Positions 1 through 8,149 of a DNA stretch of 23,335 nucleotides are shown one piece after another (within the stretch, counting starts at the first letter, position 1; every line of letters starts with the position of its first letter). The stretch covers positions 19,353 through 42,687 of the forward strand of contig DEQC01000015.1 of NCBI GenBank assembly GCA_002359055.1. Reading direction: 5' to 3'. The translations under genes and the position numbers were made by a program. The stretch comes from Flavobacteriales bacterium UBA3376. GTDB taxonomy: Bacteria > Bacteroidota > Bacteroidia > Flavobacteriales > Weeksellaceae. The notes below the pieces were generated by a model, which was not told the DNA's origin, ran no database searches, and saw only the letters and a program-made list of their open reading frames with translations.

Positions 1-1173
1 TATTGGAAAAACCGTGGCGGAATGATAGAAGCTTTGAAGGAGCATAAAACGGTCGATAAAAAACGCCAAATGGAAAGAGAATTTACTGAATGGGCAAATC
101 GCACTGGCAAAAAGGATAAATATGGAGATGTTGTAGAAATCATCGATTACTATTACAACAAAACCAATGAGAAATCCCGTCAGCACAACTATTTGTTCAG
201 TATGTTGAGAGGAACTGTGTTTACCGTAACTCCTTATAGTTTAGGATCGAGTTTGGTGCAATATGCTTCGGAAAATGAAGCGAAAAGAGAAGAAATGCGT
301 CCAAGATTGGAAGAGTATATCGAAAATTTCTTCGAAGGAATTCATATGCCATTGGAAGAAGAAGTTTTTGCTAAACAATTGAATTTATATTATACCAAAG
401 GAGTAGAAGGTGGTTTAGCACCTTATGTAAAAGAATTGGGTGATAGATTTGAAGGGAATTTCGAGGCTTATATCAAAAATGGATTTAATTCGAGTATTTT
501 CACTAAAAAAGATAGATTGTTGGCTTATTTAGACAATCCTAAAGCAAGTCATATCGAAGAAGACGAATTGTTCAAATTATCGACTGACTTAATGACTCAT
601 TACAGAGCGGAAACTCCTGAGGAAAAAGCTTTGAAAGATTCTTACCAAAGATCGTTCAGATTATTGGTTGAAGGTTTGAGAGAATCAGGTTTAAGTCCAA
701 TTCAATATCCTGATGCAAATAGTACACTTCGTTTGACTTATGGTACGATTAGACCTTTGCCATTGGGAGAAGGAAAAGTTAATGATGCGCAATATAACTA
801 TTATACTACGCTGAAAGGAACGATTGCTAAACATAAACCTGGTGATGATGAATTTGAAAATCCACAAAAATTAATCGATTTGTATAACGCAAAAGATTAT
901 GGTCAATATGCTGATAAAAATGGTGAGTTATGGGTGAATTTCCTAACTGACCATGACATCACAGGTGGAAATTCAGGTTCGCCAGTTTTGAATGGAAATG
1001 GAGAATTGATTGGAATTGCATTTGACGGAAACATCGAAGCTATGGCTGGAGATGTGATTTTCGATCCTGAATTACAAAGAGCGATTAACGTGGACATTCG
1101 TTATGTATTATTTATCGTTGATAAATATGCAGGTGCAACTCATATTATCGATGAATTGACAATTGTGAAGTAA
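1..1173 (+). CDS. S46 family dipeptidyl-peptidase, DPP7-like (5' partial)
   Basis: C-terminal part of a periplasmic serine dipeptidyl-peptidase of family S46, which removes dipeptides from peptide N termini in asaccharolytic or peptide-using Bacteroidota. The reading frame is open from base 1, so the Met codon at 22 is internal. About 390 residues are present of a usual 710-720; the signal peptide and the catalytic His and Asp lie off the window. The nucleophile is the first Ser of GGNSGSPV (codon 973-975). Eighteen residues later the motif FDGN carries Gly (codon 1027-1029). In the characterised enzymes this position is Gly in DPP7 (hydrophobic P1) and Arg in DPP11 (acidic P1), so DPP7-like specificity is inferred. 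The gene ends at a strong terminator. Confidence 0.93.
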   Translation, partial: YWKNRGGMIEALKEHKTVDKKRQMEREFTEWANRTGKKDKYGDVVEIIDYYYNKTNEKSRQHNYLFSMLRGTVFTVTPYSLGSSLVQYASENEAKREEMRPRLEEYIENFFEGIHMPLEEEVFAKQLNLYYTKGVEGGLAPYVKELGDRFEGNFEAYIKNGFNSSIFTKKDRLLAYLDNPKASHIEEDELFKLSTDLMTHYRAETPEEKALKDSYQRSFRLLVEGLRESGLSPIQYPDANSTLRLTYGTIRPLPLGEGKVNDAQYNYYTTLKGTIAKHKPGDDEFENPQKLIDLYNAKDYGQYADKNGELWVNFLTDHDITGGNSGSPVLNGNGELIGIAFDGNIEAMAGDVIFDPELQRAINVDIRYVLFIVDKYAGATHIIDELTIVK

Positions 1174-1190
1174 TTTAATTTGATAGATTT

Positions 1191-1225
1191 AAAAAAGGCT
1201 GTTTCCATTGGAAACAGCCTTTTTT
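1191..1225. terminator. Bidirectional rho-independent terminator
   Basis: A perfect 10-bp stem (GGCTGTTTCC at 1197-1206 and its complement at 1210-1219) with loop ATT is flanked by six A on the left and six T on the right. It can therefore stop transcription from both sides. It lies between the convergent ends of the S46 peptidase gene (+) and rpoN (-). Confidence 0.93.
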
Positions 1226-1247
1226 GTATAAATTTTTTCTGATTGAA

Positions 1248-2714
1248 TTAAATTTCTTTTCTCAAACGAGCCACAGGAATGTTGAGTTGTTCTCTATATT
1301 TGGCAATGGTTCTTCTTGCGATTGGATAACCTTTTTCTTTGAGAAGATTCATTAACTTTTCATCAGTATAAGGTTTTCTCTTATCTTCCTCATCGATTAT
1401 ATCCATGAGAATTCGTTTGATTTCACGGGTTGAAACTTCTTCACCTTCTTCGTTGGTCAAACTTTCAGAAAATAAATCTTTGATCAAAAAAGTTCCATAA
1501 GGCGTGTTGACATATTTACTATTAGCAACTCTTGAAACTGTTGAAATATCCATATCGATTTCCTCGGCTATATCTTTTAAAATCATGGGTTTGATTTTGG
1601 TTTCGTCGCCAGTTAAAAAGTATTCTTTTTGGAATTTCATAATTGCAGACATGGTGTACATGAGCGTATTTCTTCTTTGTTCAATCGCATCGATGAACCA
1701 TTTTGCAGCGTCTAATTTTTGCTTAACAAATAGGACAGCTCTTTTTTGTTCTTTGGTTTTATTTTCAGTTTTTTTATAAGTGTCCAACATATCAGCATAG
1801 TTGTTGGAAATTCTCAATTCAGGAACGTTTCTTCCGTTGAGTGATAATTCCAATTCACCTTCAACTATTCTGATGGTAAAATCAGGAGTGATATGTTCAA
1901 TTGCTTTGGTATTTCCTGAAAAAGATTTCCCAGGTTTTGGATTGAGTTTTTCAATTTCTGAAATAGCATTTCTCAATTCATCTTCAGAAATATCATGTTT
2001 CATCATCAACCTTTTGTAATGCTTTTTTGTAAAGGATTCGAATGAATTCGTGATAATATCCAAAGCCAATTCAATGGATTCACTCTCAACTTGTTTGTTT
2101 TCCAATTGAATTTTCAGGCATTCTTGTAAATTTCGAGCACCAACACCGATTGGATCTAATTTTTGAATGTAGTTGACCAATAAACGCTCAACTTCTTCTT
2201 TGGTCGTATAGATGTTTTGGGTAAAGGCCATATCATCCACTATAGATTGTAAATCTCGTCTGATATAACCATCGTCGTCCATGTTGCCAATGATGAAATT
2301 AGCGATTTGATAATCTTCTTCGTCCAGTCGATACATTGAAAGCTGACTCTCCAAATGGTCCAAAAAGCTCATTCCTTGAGCATAAGGAATCGTTCTCTCT
2401 TCATCGTCTTGACTATAATTGCTCGTATATGTTTTATAGTTAGGAATTTCATCATCGCTCAAATACTCATCGATATTTATTTCACTTGTATCGATGGTAT
2501 TTTCTTCTTCATATCGATCATCTTCCCACTCATCATTTGCAGTGAACTCGTCATCATCATGATTATTACCTTCTTCCAAAGCTGGATTTTCCTCGAGTTC
2601 TTGTTTGATGCGTTGTTCAAAAGCTATTGTAGGCAATTGAACCAACTTCATCAACTGAATTTGTTGAGGGGAAAGTTTTTGTTGTAATTTTAAATTGAGT
2701 TCCTGCTTTAACAT
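1248..2714 (-). CDS. rpoN: RNA polymerase sigma-54 factor RpoN
   Basis: Sigma-54 directs core RNA polymerase to -24/-12 promoters, which need an AAA+ activator to open. The 488 residues are full length. Region I is Gln/Leu-rich (LSPQQIQLMKLVQLP near residues 15-29). It is followed by a very acidic region II (about residues 48-85), the core-binding domain, an HTH region, and the C-terminal RpoN box ARRTIAKYRE (about 466-475, one conservative change from ARRTVAKYRE), which reads the -24 element. The start lies 10 bp after the asnS stop, so the two genes are very likely one transcript. A matching AAA+ activator is encoded at 13054-14238. No intact -7 box is seen in the short gap, consistent with read-through from asnS. 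Confidence 0.97.
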   Translation of the reverse strand: MLKQELNLKLQQKLSPQQIQLMKLVQLPTIAFEQRIKQELEENPALEEGNNHDDDEFTANDEWEDDRYEEENTIDTSEINIDEYLSDDEIPNYKTYTSNYSQDDEERTIPYAQGMSFLDHLESQLSMYRLDEEDYQIANFIIGNMDDDGYIRRDLQSIVDDMAFTQNIYTTKEEVERLLVNYIQKLDPIGVGARNLQECLKIQLENKQVESESIELALDIITNSFESFTKKHYKRLMMKHDISEDELRNAISEIEKLNPKPGKSFSGNTKAIEHITPDFTIRIVEGELELSLNGRNVPELRISNNYADMLDTYKKTENKTKEQKRAVLFVKQKLDAAKWFIDAIEQRRNTLMYTMSAIMKFQKEYFLTGDETKIKPMILKDIAEEIDMDISTVSRVANSKYVNTPYGTFLIKDLFSESLTNEEGEEVSTREIKRILMDIIDEEDKRKPYTDEKLMNLLKEKGYPIARRTIAKYREQLNIPVARLRKEI

Positions 2715-2724
2715 TTTTAATTAA

Positions 2725-4176
2725 TTAAAATTCTGCGTTTTTTGGTGTCCTTGGGAAAGGTATCACATCTCTGATATTGCCCATTCCTGTTACAAATAAC
2801 ACCAATCTTTCTAATCCTAAACCAAAACCACTATGAGGTACAGTTCCAAATCTTCTCGTGTCTCTGTACCACCACATTTCCTTAGAATCAATGTTGAATT
2901 GCTTCATCTTTTCATCTAAAACTTCTAAGCGCTCTTCACGCTGAGAACCTCCTACAATCTCACCGATTCCAGGGAAAAGTACATCCATCGCGCGAACGGT
3001 TTTTCCATCGTCGTTTAAACGCATATAGAATGCTTTGATCTCTGCCGGATAATCAAATAAAATCACCGGTGATTTGAAGTGTTTTTCTACTAAATAACGT
3101 TCGTGCTCCGATTGTAGATCAACTCCCCAACCATCGATTGGGTATTGGAATTTATTCTTTTTATTATGTTTAGAATTTTGTAAAATTTCAATGGCTTCCG
3201 TATAGCTCAATCTAACGAAATTATTGTTCAAAACATAATTTAAACGCTCGATTAAAGATAAATTAGATCTTTCATTTTTTGGTTTTTGACTTTGTTCCGT
3301 TTCAAATCTTTCAGCTAAAAATGCTAAATCATCAGAACAATTGTCCATTGCATACTTGATGACATACTTCAGCATTTCTTCAGCCAAATCCATATTGTCA
3401 TCCAAATCATAAAAAGCAACTTCAGGCTCAATCATCCAGAATTCCGCCAAATGACGAGTAGTATTTGAATTTTCGGCCCTAAATGTTGGACCGAAAGTAT
3501 AAACTTTTCCTAATCCCATAGCCGCTGCCTCAGCTTCCAATTGACCTGAAACCGTTAGATTCGTGTGTTTTCCAAAGAAATCTTTTGAGAAATCAGTAGC
3601 TCCATCTTCAGTTTTTGGTAAATCTTTGTTCAAATCAAAATTGGTGATGGTAAACATTTCACCTGCTCCCTCTGCATCCGAACCTGTGATGATAGGTGTG
3701 TTGACGTAAACAAATCCTCTTTCGTTGAAGAATTTATGAATACCAAACATGATACTGTTTCTTACTCTCATAATGGCCGAAAAAGTATTGGTTCTGAACC
3801 TTAAATGAGCTTGCTCTCTTAAAGTTTCAAGACTGTGTCGCTTCGGTTGTAAAATAGTCGATTGAATATCGTCAGGATTTGCCTCGCCTAAAATTTCAAT
3901 TTCTTTGGCGATGATCTCAATCTCTTGTCCTTTTCCTTGACTCTCAACAACTTCTCCTATAACCTTTATAGCTGAAGCCGTTGTAATCTTTTTTAGTAAC
4001 TCTTGATTGAATTTTTCGAAATCAACAACGATTTGAATGTTATTTAAAGATGAACCATCATTTAAAGCAATGAATCTGTTGCTTCTAAATGAACGTACCC
4101 AGCCTTGTACACAAACTTCTTGTAAGTTGGCCTCTTTTCCTTTATCCAATAATTCTTTTACTCTATATTTTAGCAT
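2725..4176 (-). CDS. asnS: Asparaginyl-tRNA synthetase
   Basis: Class IIb synthetase that charges tRNA-Asn with asparagine in the cytoplasm. The 483 residues match the family length. The N-terminal OB fold (VCVQGWVRSFRSNRFIALNDG, about residues 21-41) binds the anticodon. Class II motifs follow: motif 1 around YVNTPIITGSDAEGAGEMF, motif 2 around PTFRAENSNTTRHLAEFWMIEPE, and motif 3 in GFGLGLERLVLF near the C terminus. The C-terminal RDVIPFPRTPKNAEF is typical of AsnRS rather than AspRS. It is the promoter-proximal gene of an asnS-rpoN pair; a TAnnTTTG box lies 18 bp upstream of the start. Confidence 0.97.
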   Translation of the reverse strand: MLKYRVKELLDKGKEANLQEVCVQGWVRSFRSNRFIALNDGSSLNNIQIVVDFEKFNQELLKKITTASAIKVIGEVVESQGKGQEIEIIAKEIEILGEANPDDIQSTILQPKRHSLETLREQAHLRFRTNTFSAIMRVRNSIMFGIHKFFNERGFVYVNTPIITGSDAEGAGEMFTITNFDLNKDLPKTEDGATDFSKDFFGKHTNLTVSGQLEAEAAAMGLGKVYTFGPTFRAENSNTTRHLAEFWMIEPEVAFYDLDDNMDLAEEMLKYVIKYAMDNCSDDLAFLAERFETEQSQKPKNERSNLSLIERLNYVLNNNFVRLSYTEAIEILQNSKHNKKNKFQYPIDGWGVDLQSEHERYLVEKHFKSPVILFDYPAEIKAFYMRLNDDGKTVRAMDVLFPGIGEIVGGSQREERLEVLDEKMKQFNIDSKEMWWYRDTRRFGTVPHSGFGLGLERLVLFVTGMGNIRDVIPFPRTPKNAEF

Positions 4177-4194
4177 AAGTATCTTTATAATTTA

Positions 4195-4202
4195 CAAAAA
4201 TA
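4195..4202 (-). promoter_or_regulatory. Putative -7 box for asnS-rpoN
   Basis: On the minus strand the bases read TATTTTTG, an exact match to the Bacteroidota -7 consensus TAnnTTTG, ending 18 bp before the asnS start codon. No convincing TTG -33 element is seen at the usual spacing. Confidence 0.45.
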
Positions 4203-4302
4203 AAAATATTTAACGAACAGATAGGTTAAAAGGTATAATATTTGATAGTTTTCTGCAATTTTTTGAAAATCAATAGATTTCGATTGATGATGAAGTCAGT
4301 CG

Positions 4303-4317
4303 ATTCATCAGATGAAT
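4303..4317. repeat. Short perfect inverted repeat upstream of asnS
   Basis: ATTCATC and GATGAAT are perfect complements separated by one base. It lies in the 214-bp gap between the barrel-phosphatase gene and asnS, about 100 bp upstream of the asnS -7 box. It could be an operator half-site pair or chance in AT-rich DNA. The rest of the gap shows no gene and no clear terminator. Confidence 0.3.
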
Positions 4318-4390
4318 TCAATTTCTTCAAATTAAAATGAAGATAATTCGCTAAATTTTCAGGTAAATTATTAGTAATTAAATAGTTAAG

Positions 4391-7300
4391 TTAAAATCCG
4401 AAATTGATAACGAATGAAACTCTTCCTCCATCGGCTCCGTAAAAATAATTCACGTTTCCTGTGATGAGATTGATTCCATTGACCCATAATCCACCGCCAA
4501 TGGATTGATGCCATTTCTTTGATTTTTCTTCATCTATCCAAACTCTACCATAGTCATAACCTACTAAAATTCCATATTTAAGAGGAATGAAATTTTGTTT
4601 GGTTTTTCCGAGTGTCAATCGTAAATCCGTACTTTGAGTGAACGACTGCTTTCCGATAAATCTTCCGTATCGATACGAACGCATATCAAAATCTCCACCT
4701 ATGGCTGCCGCTTGGAAAAAGTCATAATTGTCGTTCCAAAGCATTTTACCTTTCAATAAGGTCGATAAAGTCAACTCGCCTTCGGTCGTGATTTTGTGTA
4801 TTATTCCAAGATTTGACAACAAATAAGGAGTGCTTTTTTTGGTGTCACCCAAATTCGTAATCCAATGTCCTTCAACATCGAATTTCAAACCTAAAGTCGG
4901 TAAGGAATAATTGTCATAATTTTTGAATGAATATTTTAAACCTATGCTTCCAAATTGCTGATGATGGAAAGTATGTTCTTGAATTTCCGTGGTCGATCCT
5001 GTGATTCTTCCTTCGTTTTTAGAAACTTTGATGTCTTCAAATTTCATGTTGATATCAAATCGAGAGTTGTTTCTACTGATTTTATAAAAGGAAGGACTGA
5101 CACTAAAAGATTGAATTTTCACTCGGTTATAATCCATTCCCAAAGTTTTTTGGAAATTTTCTGTTTCGTTTCCATACCCAAAGAAATTGATAGTGTAAGC
5201 AGGAGTTGTAAATCGAGTTTGCACTTCTAAATTCCATTTGTTAATGAATTTTGCGAAAGTTCCTGTGTAAGTAAATTCAACACCTCCAGTTGCGAAATAA
5301 TAGTTTGCAAGTAAATTGTGCCTTTGCGTATAAGGATCTCTATCGAATCGATTGATTCTCAAAGTTGCATCCAAGCCCAATTTCACTCCATCGTCCGGAT
5401 TGTATCCACCGGATGGTAATAATGAAAACCTGTTGTAAGCTGGTTTTTCATAATTGTATTGATTCAAATCATAATCATTTGATAAGTAAACTTTGGCACT
5501 TCCAGCTTCTTTGAGATGGTTCATTTGTCGATTGTAATCGTAAATTCTAATTTTTCTACCTTTTTCAATTTTATAAGTGTCTTTACCATTTCCACCGATT
5601 AGCCTGATTAAAATTGGATTTTGTGGAGTTCCTTGAACGATGAATTCATCGTCATCATTTAAACCATAAATCCAAATGTCTTTGGTCAATTTTTTTGAAT
5701 AAGTTTTATCGAAATATTTAGTTTCACCTGATTTTCTGACCCTAAACATTTGAATTTGAGTTTCACCCTTAGGTAATCGATGAATTAGAACCTTGTCTTT
5801 TTTGTTGGTCGCGTGGAGAACAACTGTTTTATTCAAAACTTTGTAATATTCTTCAGCAAAATTTTTCAATTCTTTTTTTCGAATTTTAAGCAAACTTTTT
5901 ATGCGATCAATTTCCTCATCGTCAACTTCTTTAGGAATGTTTTGAAATGAATTATCAATGATTTCATCGGTCAAAGTTCGTTCGATAAATTCCGCTTCTC
6001 TGATCCAATCTTTTAAATTCGAAGATTGAGTCAAAGCAAGGTCCAAAGGATAAGATTCCATATTGAACCATTTCACATTATGAATGGTTTCAGAGAAGTT
6101 CTGCATATGTCTGAGCGCTGGAATTTTCATGATTAATTTGATTAGAAAACCATCATATTTTGGGAAAACTTGATCTCTATCTCTTGGAATTGGTTGATAA
6201 ATCGTTCGATTTTCTTCCTTGAAAACCGCCCAACGCCATTGATCTTCATGTCTGTCCCAATCTCCAATCAACATATCAAATAACCTCGCTCTTATATAAG
6301 AAGATTCATCCATTTGATGATTATCGTTTGATTGTAATTCTGAGAGCATTTTTGTGGTGCCGATGATATCGTCAGGCGAACCGAAATTTTCTGCATCTGT
6401 AAATTTCTTCATAGGTCTTTCCTCGAGCATATAGAGTTCATTGCCATAACTTCTATTGTAGTTGCCCAAAGTGCTTTGTTTAGGAATGTAATATAATTTG
6501 GGTTGGGTGTGATAAATTCCTAAAGGTGAAGCCAATTCGCCTATCGTAAATGGTAAATAAGGATGTGAAGAAGTGTAGAAATCCAATAAAAATTCTTCGG
6601 TAAAAGTTCCTTTGAGTTCATTTTCAACGTACTGGTTTTTGAAAACTAAATTTTGGATAAATCTTGTTGCACTTTTTCTCAATCCTCTCATCACGAACTC
6701 TTTTCCTTCTGAATTGACCAATCTCAACGAATAAGACTGATTGCCACCACCTGATTTTACTGGGGTGATGGTTGGATCGAAATCTTTTAGGTTTAATGTA
6801 GGAACTTCAACTTTTGTGCTGTAATACTTTCGGTAATATTCACCGAATAAAAAGTTGTAAAATTTCCCTTTTTCAGTGAGTTCATCTGGATAAATTTGAG
6901 AAATTACAGTTTCAGGAAAGTTTTCATTGGCCAAAAACTCAAAGGTTTCCGCGGCCTTTGTCACTTGATGTTCGAAAAGTAAAATTTCTTCATGATTTTC
7001 AATTCCATAAAATCGAACAACAGAACTTTGATCATCGAAAACTTCCAATACAGCGTAACCCATTCCACCATACGAAAAATCATTTTCTCTAATCGCTCTT
7101 GCAGCTTCAGTTTTTGATGCAGATCCACTGATGATTTGTTTCAAATATTTGTTTTCTATGTATTGTAAATTATGGTCATGACCCGAAACGAATATTACAT
7201 TTTCTTTATCGGCCAAAATAGTGGTCAAACGATCCGCAAATTCTCGATAAATTGGATTTTGAATGTCCTGCGGACTAGCTCCAGTTGTTTTTCGAAGTAA

Positions 7301-8149
7301 ATTGATGATGGAGCCAATCACTGGCATGGGAATGGAACTCTCTAAGGGGAAAATTTGTTTTTTCAATGAAAACTGTCCACCATGCGAACCATGAGTTTCC
7401 AAAGGATGATGAATAGCAACTATAGTAGTTTTGTTTTGAAAATCATTGAGAACACCTTTGAATTCTTCTAAAAAATCCTCTCTCGTTTTGAATTTACATT
7501 CTGCGTTGATTTGAGGTTTCTTGTCCCAATCTTCTAAAAACCATTGACTATCGATTATAACCAAACCTATTTTTTCATTGATTTCTATATCTTCAATCGA
7601 ACATCCACCTTTGGGCAAAAAAGATTTTTTACCAATTCTATCATTGATGTATTTTTCTTGTTCATTCAAACCTTCCAATCCATTGTACCAATCGTGATTT
7701 CCAGGAATGAAGATCGTATTTCCAGCAAAATTTTCTTGAATTTTGATCTGATTGTCTAACTTTAATTCTGCACTTTTTCTTTCCTCCGAATTTTTATCAG
7801 TTGGCATTCCATTCGGATAAATATTATCGCCCAAAAAAAGAAGAGTAGAAGCTTCATTTGCTTGATCAAGTCGCTTCTTTAAAAAATTTAAAGTTTCAAT
7901 CGATTCTTCCAAATGAGCATATCCACCGTCTCCAATCAGATAAAATGTATGCAATGGTTTATTTTTTGTAAATGTTGATTCTTTACTAATAGGTGCTGAA
8001 ACCTTATTACCATATTGTGCTTGATAAGTTGCACATGAACTCAATGATAAAATAAATCCAACAATGAGAATTTGAATGAGTTTTGAATAATAAGTAAAAT
8101 ACTTAAATTTACCAGATATAACTTTTAAATGGAGAAACTGATTCAGCAT
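4391..8149 (-). CDS. Metallophosphoesterase / kinase-like / outer-membrane beta-barrel fusion lipoprotein
   Basis: A 1252-residue envelope protein. A hydrophobic segment ends in lipobox LSLSSC (lipid-modified Cys39). Residues about 65-340 are a calcineurin-like metallophosphoesterase with all metal-site motifs visible: GDGGY (D74), GDNIY, GNHDW, HHPLETHG and GHDHN. The middle part contains IGDWDRHEDQWRW (628-640) followed by PIPRDRDQVF (653-662). This spacing resembles the catalytic-loop and metal-Asp motifs of HipA/CotH/FAM20-like atypical kinases; that assignment is my inference. From about residue 900 the protein is rich in amphipathic beta strands. It has an Omp85-like GGDFDMRSYRYGRF motif and ends in FVINFGF, as a barrel inserted by BAM would. 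ATG 8149 is the only plausible start, because the nearby in-frame codons contain no ATG, GTG or TTG before the signal segment. Substrate unknown. Confidence 0.85.
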   Translation of the reverse strand: MLNQFLHLKVISGKFKYFTYYSKLIQILIVGFILSLSSCATYQAQYGNKVSAPISKESTFTKNKPLHTFYLIGDGGYAHLEESIETLNFLKKRLDQANEASTLLFLGDNIYPNGMPTDKNSEERKSAELKLDNQIKIQENFAGNTIFIPGNHDWYNGLEGLNEQEKYINDRIGKKSFLPKGGCSIEDIEINEKIGLVIIDSQWFLEDWDKKPQINAECKFKTREDFLEEFKGVLNDFQNKTTIVAIHHPLETHGSHGGQFSLKKQIFPLESSIPMPVIGSIINLLRKTTGASPQDIQNPIYREFADRLTTILADKENVIFVSGHDHNLQYIENKYLKQIISGSASKTEAARAIRENDFSYGGMGYAVLEVFDDQSSVVRFYGIENHEEILLFEHQVTKAAETFEFLANENFPETVISQIYPDELTEKGKFYNFLFGEYYRKYYSTKVEVPTLNLKDFDPTITPVKSGGGNQSYSLRLVNSEGKEFVMRGLRKSATRFIQNLVFKNQYVENELKGTFTEEFLLDFYTSSHPYLPFTIGELASPLGIYHTQPKLYYIPKQSTLGNYNRSYGNELYMLEERPMKKFTDAENFGSPDDIIGTTKMLSELQSNDNHQMDESSYIRARLFDMLIGDWDRHEDQWRWAVFKEENRTIYQPIPRDRDQVFPKYDGFLIKLIMKIPALRHMQNFSETIHNVKWFNMESYPLDLALTQSSNLKDWIREAEFIERTLTDEIIDNSFQNIPKEVDDEEIDRIKSLLKIRKKELKNFAEEYYKVLNKTVVLHATNKKDKVLIHRLPKGETQIQMFRVRKSGETKYFDKTYSKKLTKDIWIYGLNDDDEFIVQGTPQNPILIRLIGGNGKDTYKIEKGRKIRIYDYNRQMNHLKEAGSAKVYLSNDYDLNQYNYEKPAYNRFSLLPSGGYNPDDGVKLGLDATLRINRFDRDPYTQRHNLLANYYFATGGVEFTYTGTFAKFINKWNLEVQTRFTTPAYTINFFGYGNETENFQKTLGMDYNRVKIQSFSVSPSFYKISRNNSRFDINMKFEDIKVSKNEGRITGSTTEIQEHTFHHQQFGSIGLKYSFKNYDNYSLPTLGLKFDVEGHWITNLGDTKKSTPYLLSNLGIIHKITTEGELTLSTLLKGKMLWNDNYDFFQAAAIGGDFDMRSYRYGRFIGKQSFTQSTDLRLTLGKTKQNFIPLKYGILVGYDYGRVWIDEEKSKKWHQSIGGGLWVNGINLITGNVNYFYGADGGRVSFVINFGF

